The notes beneath the pieces were generated by a model. The model was not told where the DNA came from. It saw only the letters and a program-made list of their open reading frames with translations, and searched no databases. Positions 1 through 10,875 of a DNA stretch of 64,000 nt are shown here, in pieces. A program made the translations under genes and the position numbers. Position 1 is the first letter of the stretch; each line of letters starts with the position of its first letter. Origin of the DNA: Gigantopelta aegis (lineage: Eukaryota; Mollusca; Gastropoda; Neomphalida; Peltospiridae); NCBI RefSeq assembly GCF_016097555.1, contig NC_054708.1, positions 3,962,438 to 4,026,437 on the forward strand, in the 5' to 3' direction.

Positions 1-113
1 AGAGAGAGAGGGGGAGAGAGAGAGAGGGGAGAGAGAGAGAGGGGAGAGAGAGAGAGGGGGAGAGAGGGAGAGAGAGAGAGAGAGAGAGAGGGGGAGAGAG
101 AGAGAGGGGGAGA

Positions 114-172
<59 letters not shown>
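1..172. repeat. (GA)n microsatellite with GGGG interruptions
   Basis: Nearly pure AG dinucleotide run, broken in its first half by regularly spaced GGGGAGAG blocks. It continues off the left edge and lies in an intron of the monooxygenase gene that follows. Confidence 0.95.
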
Positions 173-174
<2 letters not shown>

Positions 175-441
175 TTTATTCTATCGTGCCATCATTTGGT
201 GTCACTGGGCTAGAGAAAAGATTAGCTTACTTTACGTTTATCTCATGGATGGGAGGGCAGGGTAGAATATCTCCCCAGTTTGCATAACCACTATATCTGT
301 CTAATTATTTGTTTTCTTTCGTTGTCTCTTTCTTTCTTTCTGTTTCTGTTTCTGTGTTTGTCTGTCTCTCTCCCACAAGGACACACAAACAAATACATAC
401 TCTATTTTGTTGAGTTGACATCCTGTTCTGTGTTTGCACAG

Positions 442-596
442 TGCAGATTACCAGTGAACCGTACCAGTGCTACATGACTCCACAGGGTTGTACAGAGGTG
501 CTAGGAATCTGGACGCTAGGCATGACCGGAGAGTGTCTGTACAAAGACGCCGGGTATCACATTGGTAGAACTGGCACCAAGAAGGCAGCTCTTCAG
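442..596 (+). CDS. MOXD1: Monooxygenase exon (first in window): N-terminal copper domain end
   Basis: Acceptor TTTGCACAG before 442 and donor CAG|GTATAA after 596. It is entered in phase 1 and left in phase 0. It encodes [18 protein letters not shown] and then GYHIG, matching the C..VLA.WA.G....G.P.G stretch of DBH and MOXD1. Confidence 0.85.
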
Positions 597-1593
597 GTAT
601 AATCACGTGTATTCATATCGTCTTTGCCATAATGACTAGAAGTAAACCGATATTGTTCTGAGGAAGGTTTGCAGTAAGTACCCGACAGATTCATCACAGG
701 ACTGTCTCTACAAAAGACACCTGGCAGTGTCGCCGCCTCCCACCCGACGTTCCAGGTGATGGTTTTAGTATTTATAATTATTTTTCTTTCCTTTTAGTGA
801 TGAGTGAGTGAATTAGAAGACAGTAAGGTCGCGGTCGCATAGGCGATTCGCTTCCATCCAGTCCTTTTACCTTTTAAAAAAAAGTCTTTATTGATATGTA
901 TGTATGTATGTTTATATTTTTAGCTATTATTAAATTTGTTAGATCATTAGTTAACCTCCTCTTAGCATTTTACCCCTTGATATTTTATATAAATAAAAGT
1001 AAAGTAAAGTTTGTTTTATTTAACGACGCCACTAGAGCACATTGATTTTTTTATCTTATCATCGGCTATTGGACGTCAAACATATGGTCATTTTGACACT
1101 GTTTTTAAGAGGAAACCCGCTGTCGCCACATAGGCTACTCTTTTTTCGACAGGCAGCAAGGGATCTTTTATTTGCGCTTCCCACAGGCAGGATAGCACAA
1201 ACCATGGCCTTTGTTGAACCAGTTATGGATCACTGGTCGGTGCAATTGGTTTACACCTACCCAGTAAGCCTTGCGGAGCATTCACTCAGGGTTTGGAGTC
1301 GGAATCTGGATTAAAAATCCCATGCCTCGACTGGGATCCGAACCCAGTACCTACCAGCCGTGATAGGGTGCATTTTTGGGTGCGGTAGGGCGTAGGCGGT
1401 TTCGACCGATAGTTATGCCTGGTAGGAGGCCTAACCTCCCCCCTTCCCCCGGCGCGCCTGCCCCATGGAAATCCGGACCAGCCACCTTGGGCTTTACCTG
1501 CCTGTTGGATCGCAGACCGGATTGGGCGCGATGCCCCCCCCCCCCCCCCCCCCTTTGCTAACCTCTGTCCTCCAGTAATTAATTGGTAAAAGT

Positions 1594-1632
<39 letters not shown>

Positions 1633-4254
1633 TATATTAAATTGTTTATTATTTTTTCTTTTTGAACCAGCCTGATGAAAAAAGTAAATTAGCACCAACT
1701 AAGGTTAAATTTAAATATAACTTATTATATTATTAAGGTGCTACTAATAGTTAATTTATCTATGCAATTCCCCCCCCCCCCATTTTATTAGAACATTGGT
1801 CTTACCAGCTAAATTTCGGAATGTTCCCATCATTCTCAGCTAGTCGTGTGAGTGGCAGTCCTCCTACGGGAGGTGCAAGACGGGTGAAACATCTTGTTAA
1901 GAAGCTCCTAGGAGAGTGATGGTCCTGCTAAGGACGAGCAAGTGATTGGGAATCATGGAAATAATTAAGAACTTGCATAACTTCATTTCGACTCTGCCTT
2001 GTGCAAAGGTACGATTTTAATATCGGAATACGGTTTTGGCGTTCAGATTACGTGTAAAGGTTAACGGCATTAAGCACGTTTCATGTACGCATCTCCTTTG
2101 TGTCCAGTGTGAAACACTCCGTTTATTACAATGTTTGTAAAACGTCTTAAGATTATAGAGACCAAAAGCTGAGATTCCTATCTGAAATGGCTCGTTGTGC
2201 AGTGACTCAGTCTGGTGGCAACCAGTTCTGCGATAGCGTCTGAGGCACCTTGTAGCCTTCATATCGATCACTTGTCGCCTTGCGCTGCACACATTTTTGT
2301 AGGTGGCAGGCTGATTTTTGCCCGAATTAAACGAAAATCCCGGAAACAGGTATGTAGGGTTGCAAACAAATCACCATGCATTTTACATGGGTTACAACTA
2401 ATGTTGTGGGTAGAAGGATAACTGAACAATGTCCTGCTATGTTAGAAAACGAGCATTATTTTTCTTTCTACTCGTGGAGATGTTTTGTTGTACAGGTACC
2501 AGACCACGGGGATGCAAATTGAGTATTATAATGATGTTGGGTTATTATTATTATTATTATTTGTTTTATCAACAGTTTCACTGGACAAACCCCGAGCTAA
2601 AAAAGGACTACGTTGACTCTTCCGGTTTAACACTGTTGTACACCCCGAACCGCCGGAAGTACGACGCTGGTATTTTCATGACAGGCAACATTTGGCTGGA
2701 GATTCCTCCAGGAAAAGCCCGCGTGATGCAAACGTCAGTGTGCACAGCAGACTGCACGAGGAAAATCCTCAAGGGACCGATCCGCGTCGCCAGCGCCTTG
2801 AACCACATGCACTACCTAGGTAGGACGTTCGTTCCATGTTGTTAGTGCTTACAGATGTTCAGTATAGTCGTGTGGTTTTAGAAGAGTATTCATTATGGTT
2901 TGTTAGTAAGGTGGCATGAAGGATGCACGCATCAGTCGTTGGATGGGCTTCCTGAACGCTTGACTAGAACAGTCACAGCTGTGAATTCACTGGCTGTGGA
3001 TGTAGAGTTCGCTACAAACCAAAGTCCTGTAACAACCATTATTGTATCGCAGCCACTATTGTCACCCGTGAACACTAATGGGCGAAATGCAACCACTATT
3101 GTCACCCGTGAACACTAATGGGCGAAATGCAACCCCTATTGTCACCCGTGAACACTAATGGGCGACATGCAACCACTATTGTCACCCGTGAACACTAATG
3201 GGCGAAATGCAACCACTATTGTCACCCGTGAACACTAATGGGCGAAATGCAACCACTATTGTCACCCGTGAACACTAATGGGCGACATGCAACCACTATT
3301 GTCACCCGTTGACAATAATAGGCGAAATGCAACCATTAGTGCAACCCGTTTACAATAATCATCGCAACTGCAACCATTAGTGCAACCCGTTTACAATAAT
3401 CATCGCACCTGCAACCACTGTTAACAACGAGTGGCAGTAGTGGTTGCCTTCATAGAACTGGAAAAATGTAAATTGCCATTGCGCCTATTAGTGTCAAGCC
3501 CCGTGCCATTAGCTGTTGCGGTTGCACCCATAATTGTGACATCAGTCGATGGATACGACCCGTGGACGTAGAAAGTCACACGCAGACGTATAATATGCAA
3601 CCAGCATCGGTAGCGTAGTTGGTAAATCATCGGCTGGTAGGTACTGGATTCGCCTCCATTAATTTTACGTATTACATTTTTAGTAACCCACAAAAAAGTT
3701 GCAATAGTGGTTGCATTTGCGCACATTAGTATTCACGGGTAACAATAGTGGTTGGGTTCCAACAATGGTTGTTACAGAGACCCGTTGCACAACGCGAACT
3801 TAGCACTAAGATAACCTTAAGTGCATAACTATATATTTTGCACACTTGAGGTAATCGTAGCACAAAGATCTCTTCGTGCAACGGCACTCAGATGAGCATG
3901 TTGTAAAAAGTGATCAATGACAATACCAACCTTTAAAATGCATCCAGTATGGTCTCAGATATCGTAAACAGTGAAACCGCAGTTGAGACTATAACTATAT
4001 TGTTAATGCTGTCCAAGAATATCGTAGACTATGGATTCCAAACTTCATAAGAATCCATATACGGAGAGATCTATTGTGTGGACCACCAACATAACCATTA
4101 TCGTGACCATTATCAAGAGATAAGTGATACTATAAACTTCAAAGGTTTACTTCGAATTAATCAGTCTCAATCCAAATACAAGTTTACAAGTATTGAAACA
4201 TTTGATTTTTCAACAGTCAAATACCATACAAACGCATTCCTTAATCGGGGGTAG

Positions 4255-4296
<42 letters not shown>

Positions 4297-5242
4297 TGTA
4301 GGTGTGTGTGTGGGATTTGATTCAAAGAAAGATGAACAGAGAACATTTGTAAAGACTGAAGGCCTATTTACTAATCTAGACAAAAGTATAGCGAGGCAGG
4401 CACATGTAAAATGCTGGACTCACTCATTGATATCATATTACACATTTGGTGATAGGACAGCTAGACAGGTAACATGAAACACTATTGGCACCAACTCTGT
4501 TCCATCAATGGCCAATGTCTTTGTCTATGCATGTGAGTCGGAATTTCCGATTAGATGGCTAAATCTAAACAAAATAATCTTGCTAAATGTTTCCTATATT
4601 GATGATATTATACCATTCATCAATAGCAGGATAATAATTATCTTCCATTGATTTATCCACCATAGTTAAACATAAACTAAATTACGGTACTTAGTTATAA
4701 AATAAGTTTTAGTCGTATTGCAAATGCATTCAAATCAAGTATTTGATAGCCGTCGGAGTGGCCAATAATATATTCGTATTCCAACTGTGAGAGTTATGTA
4801 TATCTTCACTCAAAGTTGCTTATCACGGTGACCGAGAGGTTGGATGTAGCCCAGTGGTAGAGTACCCGTTTAGGACTTAGGATCGATTACTCTCTGTTGA
4901 TAAGGGGTTTTATTACTTTGTTCTTCCAACAGCAACACGTTTAAAAGGGTTCATGTAACTAGTAGCAGGCCATTAGTTTGTATATGAACATCTAGCCCTT
5001 GGCTGAGTTGTATAACCAGAGTATAGAAGATATACTTTATTTCGATACATGCATGAACAGCAATTATATCATTACTTTCTCGATCAGGTTTTGAACAAAA
5101 TGTCGAACTGTTCCGAGGAGACACGAAGGTTACCGATCTGGCATACGACCCCATCTACAGCTACGATACGCCCATTATTCACCAGTAAGTTAATTTTGAA
5201 CCAGTCATACACGACTGGTCCGTGTCATGGTATGTGCGTCTC

Positions 5243-5323
<81 letters not shown>

Positions 5324-6513
5324 GGAGAGTGTATCTGGATTAATCATTGCAATTAATAAATGTGAAGGAAGCGGGTTTCTTATTTAAAACAGGTGTTGTA
5401 ATAATGGTACCACACCTCCAATCTGATCATAGCATTAGACTGCCATTTTATACATTCTTTGTATGCAATACAAAGTACTGTTCTGTTGTTTTGATACAAA
5501 CGTTTTAGTGATAATGGAGACCATTACCATATCATTGTAAGCGATGACATTGTTCCGCTGTCTCGAAAACAATTCATAGGGTAGACATACTTTATAAACT
5601 AGACCATCACTCAAGAAAATAAAATGGATAGAAATTATATAAAGTAGAAACCAGTATGATGGGTTTTATGTTAATTTATATAACACAAATGTTGAATATA
5701 CCCTAACATATATGGACAACATTGCTTATCAGCAGTCTGTTATTACATTAATATATTAAAATACAAAGGGTATACAGTCGATGGGATTCGAACCTACGCC
5801 ACCGACATTTACCAGCCCTTGACATTAAACTCTCGACAAACACGGATATTCACAACGAAACCATCCAAATTAATAAACATATCGTCATCAAAACGTTCGT
5901 TTTAATTGAAAGATAATGATATATTCATGAATCGTAACAGGGTTAGAGGTTATCTAAGGCAATAAGCAGAAAGGCAGACTCAATGTTATAATAAAATCAC
6001 GGGAAAACCCCCCAAAACCCCCCACAACAATGCTAATGATGAAACGTGCATGTAAATTATAATCCCGATACAACATGTCTTCAATGACCTTTGAATGACC
6101 GATGGTTTAACATTTATTTAGGTACGACGAGCCTGTAGTGATTCTACCCGGAGACCACCTGAAGACGACGTGCGTGTATCGCTCTCTCTCCAAGAAGCAG
6201 ACGACATACTACGGCGAAGGCTCTTACGACGAGATGTGTTTTGGCTTGTTCACGGTGTACCCCAAACAGAACGTCACGGAAAGCTGTACCACGTGGAAGG
6301 ATGTGTCTATGTGTGATTTCTCTCCCAAAGCCCTCGATTGCTGGGCCGTCATCTTCAACACATCCCATCCAGATGCCCAGGAAATATACAAAAAGGTACA
6401 CACAAAATGTAGACAAGGAAATCCAAGCAAAACATTATGTATGTATGTATGTACGTATGTATGTACGTATGTACGTATGTATATATGTATGTACTGATGT
6501 ATGTATTGATGTA

Positions 6514-6565
<52 letters not shown>

Positions 6566-7165
6566 ATGCATGTTGGGTTTGACTATTACATACATATATA
6601 ATAACGCTCTTGCACGGGATAATTAAATCGTTTCTGGCCTCACAAATGGTCTCATGCTGTTGTTGGGACTCGAACTAGTGGCACCGGATCCTGTCTGTGG
6701 GATGGTGCACATACAAGATCCCTTGCTACTAATGGACAAATGTAGCGGGTTTCCTCTCTAAGACTATATGTCAAAATGACCAAATGTTTGACGTCCAATA
6801 GTCAGTGTTTAATAAATCAATGTGCTCTACTAGTGTCGTTAAACAAAACAAACTTTTCATTATTTTCGTTCTAGGTGATGAGCAACTGCAACGTTTTCGG
6901 CAGCTGTCGACCTGAATGTCCAGCGGTAGTGGAAGAGATGAGACAACACCCGTGTCTCCAGGGACAACTGTTCGACTACACTCTCCACTGGATGTCGGTC
7001 TCAGATAACACGATGCAGATGAAATTTGCCTCTGCTCTGAGGTCATGTGACTGTCAAGTGGCGCCACCACCTGTCCAGTCGCCCAACCCCAACAGTGGCG
7101 CGGTCGTGCTGATTTCTGTTTGGACAGCTTTGTCCACCACAGTCTTGCTGCACTTAGTCACGTAG
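442..7165 (+). CDS. MOXD1: DBH-like copper type II ascorbate-dependent monooxygenase, 3' part (five exons)
   Basis: Exons 442-596, 2576-2819, 5088-5184, 6122-6395 and 6875-7165 join in frame with GT-AG borders and intron phases 0, 1, 2 and 0, giving about 353 residues. The product matches the DBH/MOXD1/PHM family: part of the N-terminal copper domain, then the whole C-terminal copper domain. Family copper ligands are visible: the His of LQFHWTNP (CuH site), the pair in NHMHYLG and the Met in YDEMC (CuM site). Cysteine positions also fit (CTADC, EMC). The earlier HH pair and any DOMON domain would be upstream of the window. The protein ends with a hydrophobic stretch ([20 protein letters not shown]), suggesting a C-terminal membrane or GPI anchor. 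Family members hydroxylate small amines or peptides in the secretory pathway using ascorbate and oxygen; the substrate cannot be told here. It could be DBH-like rather than strictly MOXD1. Confidence 0.9.
1003..1365 (-). repeat. Chimeric SINE (type A tail joined to type B head)
   Basis: Read on the minus strand it starts with a B-type tRNA-related part (GGGTTCGGATCCCAGTCGAG), continues through the central domain (GGATCTTTTATTTGCG) and then ends with an A-type tail (ATCGGCTATTGGACGTC, CACTAGAGCACATTGAT). Complete A and B elements elsewhere in the window define the two parents. It lies in a monooxygenase intron. Confidence 0.8.
1536..1632. repeat. Poly-C run and (AT)n microsatellite
   Basis: A run of C (about 1536-1553), then 40 bases of unique sequence and an AT dinucleotide run to about 1632, all intronic. 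Poly-C runs recur at 1770, 17,263 and 23,070. Confidence 0.9.
1835..2050. repeat. Possible interspersed repeat shared with 12,415-12,545
   Basis: Two anchor words, GTGAGTGGCAGTCCTC and TTTTGGCGTTCAGATTA, occur here in the same order as near-matches at 12,431 and 12,503. The spacing is longer here, so one copy would be internally deleted. The family is not recognised. The rest of this intron up to 2,575 shows nothing else. Confidence 0.35.
2576..2819 (+). CDS. MOXD1: Monooxygenase exon: domain junction and HxH copper site
   Basis: Preceded by a T-rich tract and CAACAG, followed by GTAGGA. It begins FHWTNP (CuH histidine), passes DSSGL and [11 protein letters not shown] (both strongly conserved in the family), and ends NHMHYLG, the two-histidine CuM site. 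Its 244 bases leave phase 1. Confidence 0.92.
3040..3420. repeat. 40-bp minisatellite, about 9 units
   Basis: Unit containing CAACCACTATTGTCACCCGT and GAACACTAATGGGCGAAATG. The first seven units are nearly identical; the last two or three are diverged. Related units in the opposite orientation occur at about 3,690-3,760 (GCAATAGTGGTTGCATTTG, TATTCACGGGTAACAATAG), so the locus is partly palindromic. Confidence 0.9.
3605..3660 (+). repeat. tRNA-like SINE head remnant
   Basis: GGTAGCGTAGTTGGTAAATC resembles an A box and GGTACTGGATTCGCCTCC a B box, spaced as in the type B and E SINE heads. No body or tail follows. Confidence 0.45.
3790..4850. other. Intronic sequence with a (GT)n run
   Basis: Apart from a GT dinucleotide run at about 4,257-4,312, no recognisable gene or repeat was seen in this part of the intron. 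Confidence 0.6.
4852..4905 (+). repeat. SINE tRNA-like head fragment
   Basis: GGATGTAGCCCAGTGGTAGA matches the A-box part of type A SINEs and AGGATCGATTACTCTC the B-box part. The body is missing. Confidence 0.55.
5088..5184 (+). CDS. MOXD1: Monooxygenase exon: short linker of C-terminal copper domain
   Basis: Bounded by CGATCAG and GTAAGT. It codes [11 protein letters not shown] and YDTPIIH, matching the region of DBH just after the HxH motif. The 97 bases keep the frame with both neighbours. Confidence 0.88.
5245..5320. repeat. (AT)n microsatellite
   Basis: Pure TA dinucleotide run of about 75 bases, 60 bases downstream of a monooxygenase exon. The following stretch to 6,121 is plain intron; a minus-strand B-box-like GGGATTCGAACC at about 5,780 may be an old SINE head. 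Confidence 0.9.
6122..6395 (+). CDS. MOXD1: Monooxygenase exon: CuM methionine region
   Basis: Acceptor TTTATTTAG, donor AAG|GTACAC. It contains [12 protein letters not shown] and [17 protein letters not shown]; the Met after DE corresponds to the CuM methionine of PHM and DBH. Two N-glycosylation sequons (NVT, NTS) fit a secreted or lumenal protein. Confidence 0.93.
6437..6562. repeat. (GTAT)n then (AT)n microsatellite
   Basis: Imperfect GTAT/GTAC tetranucleotides from about 6,437 to 6,510, followed by an AT run to about 6,562. It lies just after the donor of the 6122-6395 exon. Confidence 0.9.
6686..6855 (+). repeat. 5'-truncated type A SINE next to an acceptor
   Basis: Starts in the central domain (GGATCCTGTCTGTGGGATGG) and runs to the complete tail (GTGTCGTTAAACAAAACAAA). 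The tail ends 18 bases before the AG of the terminal monooxygenase exon, so only a short T-rich stretch separates the SINE from the splice site. Confidence 0.85.
6875..7165 (+). CDS. MOXD1: Monooxygenase terminal exon with hydrophobic C-terminus
   Basis: Acceptor TTCGTTCTAG, stop TAG at 7163-7165. Cysteine-rich start ([13 protein letters not shown]), a short CDC motif, a proline-rich linker, then about 20 hydrophobic residues at the very end. A 3' SINE remnant ends about 18 bases before the acceptor. Confidence 0.9.
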   Translation: MMSNCNVFGSCRPECPAVVEEMRQHPCLQGQLFDYTLHWMSVSDNTMQMKFASALRSCDCQVAPPPVQSPNPNSGAVVLISVWTALSTTVLLHLVT

Positions 7166-7455
7166 GCCATACAGTGCTGACAGGTATTGACTCAGAAATG
7201 GATCTACCCGTTATGTTCCGTCCAGTGACAGGATGAACATATTACATTCGTCATTGGTGAAATCGAGGAGGTTACAGCATATTAATTGTCGGGTTGGTTT
7301 TAATGGGTAGAACATACACCACATTTCTGTGCAAATTATTGTTATTGTTAAAACACGGTGTTGCATTGATAATCTCAGATAACAAGACCCTCATATTTTT
7401 TAATATTTTACTTCTTTTTATTCTCTGTTAGTATCACTTCTACCTAGTTGAATTT

Positions 7456-7461
7456 AATAAA
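7456..7461 (+). promoter_or_regulatory. Candidate poly(A) signal of the monooxygenase gene
   Basis: AATAAA about 290 bases after the stop codon, within TTTAATAAAAAAAA. It is the first canonical hexamer seen downstream; use is inferred. Confidence 0.4.
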
Positions 7462-7669
7462 AAAAACCCAGTTTGAATAATTATGGCAGTATTTGTTATT
7501 TACCGATCTAGCCAGTATACTGTGTTCCGCAATACGTGGAAGAGTAATAGAATCAGAAATACACAGCCATATAACCATCTGCCTACGCGACAGGGGGACG
7601 GGGGGCAACTGCCCCTTACTGCTGGAGCAAATCCTCTCATTCGAGCAAAAACAATAGAGATATTGAGGC

Positions 7670-8127
7670 AAAATGTGCTAACCTGAAGCCTTTTAACCAT
7701 GTAATTCTATCATTTTACCCGCCATATTAGTTCTAACTTATGTACAAAATGTGCTAACCTGAAGCCTTTTAACCATGTATTTCTATCATTCTACCCGCCA
7801 TATTAGTTCTAACTTATGTACAAAATGTGCTAACCTGAAGCCTTTTAACCATGTATTTGTATCATTCTACCCGCCATATTAGTTCTAACTTATGTACAAA
7901 ATGTGCTAACCTGAAGCCTTTTAACCATGTATTTCTATCATTCTACCCGCCATATTAGTTCTAACTTATGTACAAAATGTGCTAACCTGAAGCCTTTTAA
8001 CCATGTATTTCTATCATTCTACCCACCATATTAGTTGTAACTTATGTACAAAATGTGCTAACCTGAAGCCTTTTAACCATGTATTTCTATCATTCTACCC
8101 ACCATATTAGTTGTAACTTATGTACAA
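7670..8127. repeat. 76-bp minisatellite, six units
   Basis: Units beginning CAAAATGTGCTAACCTGAAG and ending AGTTCTAACTTATGTA are nearly identical across six head-to-tail copies, with only scattered single-base differences. It starts about 200 bases past the candidate poly(A) signal. Confidence 0.95.
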
Positions 8128-8205
8128 TATGAAAAATCCAGATTCGGGGATTTCGTTTAATTCGGACAAAAGTCATCCTGCCCCCTACAACAATAGGAGC
8201 TCGTA
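8128..8205. repeat. Interspersed repeat shared with about 60,705-60,780
   Basis: TTTCGTTTAATTCGG and CCTGCCCCCTACAA occur in the same order here and at 60,705-60,780, with short variable sequence between. This indicates an interspersed family that was not otherwise identified. Confidence 0.5.
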
Positions 8206-8600
8206 CATCTATGCATATAGCTGATACCTCTATACACAAGACTGTGGGATGTTGCCCAGTCGTAGAGCACTCGACTGAGGTGCGACGGGTATAGCTGATA
8301 TCTCTCTACACAAGACTGTGGGATGTTGCCCAGTCGTAGAGCACTCGACTGATGTGCGACGGGTATAGCTGATATCTCTCTACACAAGACTGTGGGATGT
8401 TGCCCAGTCGTAGAGCAATCGACTGAGGTGCGACGGGTATAGCTGATATCTCTCTACACAAGACTGTGGGATGTTGCCCAGTCGTAGAGCACTCGACTGA
8501 GGTGCGACGGGTATAGCTGATATCTCTCTACACAAGACTATGGGATGTTGCCCAGTCGTAGAGCACTCGACTGAGGTGCGACGGGTCACAGGATCGATCG
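8206..8600 (+). repeat. 74-bp tandem array of a tRNA-like SINE head
   Basis: About five head-to-tail units. Each holds an A-box-like stretch (GTTGCCCAGTCGTAGAGCAC) plus TGAGGTGCGACGGGT. Only the last unit continues into a B-box-like CAGGATCGATCGCCC. It therefore looks like tandem amplification of the 5' end of a tRNA-derived SINE rather than tRNA genes. Confidence 0.8.
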
Positions 8601-8760
8601 CCCTCCGTAGATCATGGTTTATCGCTTCGTTGCTTACTACTTGGCTCACCCATCAAGGTGGTCGGGGAGCGGGATGTGCGCTGTGGATCATACGATCAGA
8701 AGTGGATCGCTAGTCAGCCAACCAGCTATCTGACACTTGCTTGGATCAAAGTCTTATTAA

Positions 8761-9505
8761 TGCAGGGCATACTTCAAAAGTGGTCAAAATCAGACACAAA
8801 CATTCAAATTAGCAGCTTAAACTGACGTCAATAATTTCATACATGTTTTAGAGAAAATCCTCTTTAAGCTATTATAAGCATTAGGAATACCAGAAACACA
8901 CGGTGTACACACATTAGTATTCTAAGGAACAAAATGTAATTAATATCCAATTTTATCCATTAAAGGCCTTGAAATGCTTCTTTAAGAGTCATGAAGTATG
9001 ATGATGAAGAAAGCATTTTAAAATATATACTTGGGTGGGGTATGACATATTCATTAAAATTATATTGATGAAATGTATAACATTTGTTTCCATCCGACAC
9101 CAAAATATAATTTCCATCGGACACCAAAACTAAAATGCCCATAGAAGATAAAGGGTTAATCAGAAAAGTAAGTTAACTAATCTAGATTTCAAACATGTTT
9201 CTTGGTTATGAAATAATATTGGTTAATCAAACTTCCCTCATATACTTTTGTTAGAATGTTGCATCGATTCTTTTAAGTTGGCATCCTTGATTTCTATCAA
9301 TGACCGACACAAAAACTATTTAAATTTTATCGAATCAAACTTGGTTTATTAAGGAATTTGTTATGCATGATATTAATGGAGCTCCTCCCGCCTCTTACAA
9401 AACTCTATTACTTTACTTCCTAATGGAATGACTTAAAAGGAATACATGCGCACAGTTTCAAATTCCATCCGACACCAAAACTAGTATTTTGAAATATGCC
9501 CTGCA
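8761..9505. mobile_element. Putative non-autonomous DNA transposon with TIRs
   Basis: TGCAGGGCATACTTCAAAA at the left end is matched, inverted and with one mismatch, at 9,487-9,505. The 745-bp interior has no coding sequence but repeats the phrase CATCCGACACCAAAA three times. No clear target-site duplication is visible, so the ends may be off by a few bases and the superfamily is open. Confidence 0.5.
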
Positions 9506-9871
9506 CAGGCCGAATAGGCGACACATTTTAGGGGGGTCAAAATCTCGCAAAAACTACTTTTGTTTTGCATGTCGCACGAAATTCCATTCCCCCACTTAGT
9601 AGCAGATTCTACTCTTTATGTCAGATCCATGGCTCTTCCCGCCCTTCACGTTTACCCGCCAGTTCCTAAATGTTTTTACACAGTGGTAGAGTTAGAATCT
9701 ACTCATTATTCTACAGGATCTCCACCACTAACTGATTACAGCAAATATAGCATTACACTTGTAGGTTTGTGTTTGTTTGTTTTGGGGGTTTTTTGGTGCA
9801 GGAGGCGCACAATATTAAGGCCTACGGGCGCCAAATACGTCTGGATTGCATCCACCACGGTTAAATATGAA

Positions 9872-10259
9872 AGAAGAAAGAAAGAAATGTTTTATTTAAC
9901 GACGCACTCAACACATTTTATTTACGGTTATATGGCGTCAGACATATGGTTAAGGACCACACAGATTTTGAGAGGAAACCCCCTGTCGCCACTTCATGGG
10001 CTACTCTTTCCGATTAGCAGCAAGGGATCTTTTATTTGCGCTTTCCACAGGCAGGATAGCACAAACCATGGCCTTTGTTGAACCAGTTATGGATCACTGG
10101 TCGGTGCAAGTGGTTTACACCTACCCATTGAGCCTTGCGGAGCACTCACTCAGGGTTTGGAGTCGGTATGTGGATTAAAAATCCCATGTCTCGACTGGGA
10201 TCCGAACTCAGTACCTACCTGTTGACCGATGGCCTAACCACGACGCCACCGAGGCCGGT
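9872..10259 (-). repeat. Full-length type B SINE
   Basis: Minus strand: tRNA-like head (CCTCGGTGGCGTCGTGGTTA, then GGTACTGAGTTCGGATCCC), body with CCATGGTTTGTGCTATCCTG, central GGATCTTTTATTTGCG on the opposite strand, and tail GAGTGCGTCGTTAAATAAAA followed by a TTTC run. It was used here as a reference copy for type B. Confidence 0.9.
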
Positions 10260-10264
10260 GGTTA

Positions 10265-10545
10265 AATATGAACGACACCACTAAAGGATATTGGTTTATT
10301 TATCATAGGCTATTGGATGTCATACATTTATAATTATAATTATTTACTCATAGTCTTAGAGAAAATAATAGTTTTCGTTAGCAGCAAGGAAACTTTTATA
10401 TGCTCTTTGCTACAGAGAGCACATACCACAGCCTTTGATATATCGGTTGTTATGCACTGGTTATAAAACAATTATGACAAAAAAGAAAGAATGCTCCTAC
10501 TGAGGTGGTTCGACCCTAGGACGGAAGCACCGTAGTCGAGAAACC
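10265..10545 (-). repeat. Old type A/C-like SINE
   Basis: A tail-like start (ACGACACCACTAAAGGATAT), a diverged body, and a type C-like tRNA head at the far end (GAGGTGGTTCGACCCTAGGA). Many differences from other copies show it is old. Confidence 0.6.
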
Positions 10546-10567
10546 ATCAACTACATTCTCGTTTCAA

Positions 10568-10778
10568 AGCATCACGACTAGTATATCAAAGACCGTGGTG
10601 TGTGATATCCTGTCTGTGTGATGCTGCATATAAAAGATCCCTTGCTACTAATGGAAAAATGTAACGGATTTCTTCTCTAAGACTATATGTCAGAATTACA
10701 AAATGTTTGACATCCAATAGCCGATAATTAATAAATCAATATGCTCTAGTGGTGTCGTTAAATAAACCAAATTTTTAT
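10568..10778 (+). repeat. Type A SINE, head missing
   Basis: Starts at CACGACTAGTATATCAAAG, carries the central CTGCATATAAAAGATCCCTT, and ends at GTGTCGTTAAATAAACCAAA. Confidence 0.8.
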
Positions 10779-10875
10779 TATCAACTACATTTGCCAGCAT
10801 GTCTGAGTTTGCCATACCCTCTGGGTTACAAGAGAACTTAGACCTAAGTGTTTTTTTAAATCCCATTCCATTCAA

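Noticed and set aside
2429-2845. 138-codon single-exon gene
   Set aside because: Only 2,576-2,819 matches the monooxygenase; the rest is intron read-through on both sides.
8206-8600. Cluster of tRNA genes
   Set aside because: Units have an A-box-like stretch but no complete cloverleaf, and most lack a B box.
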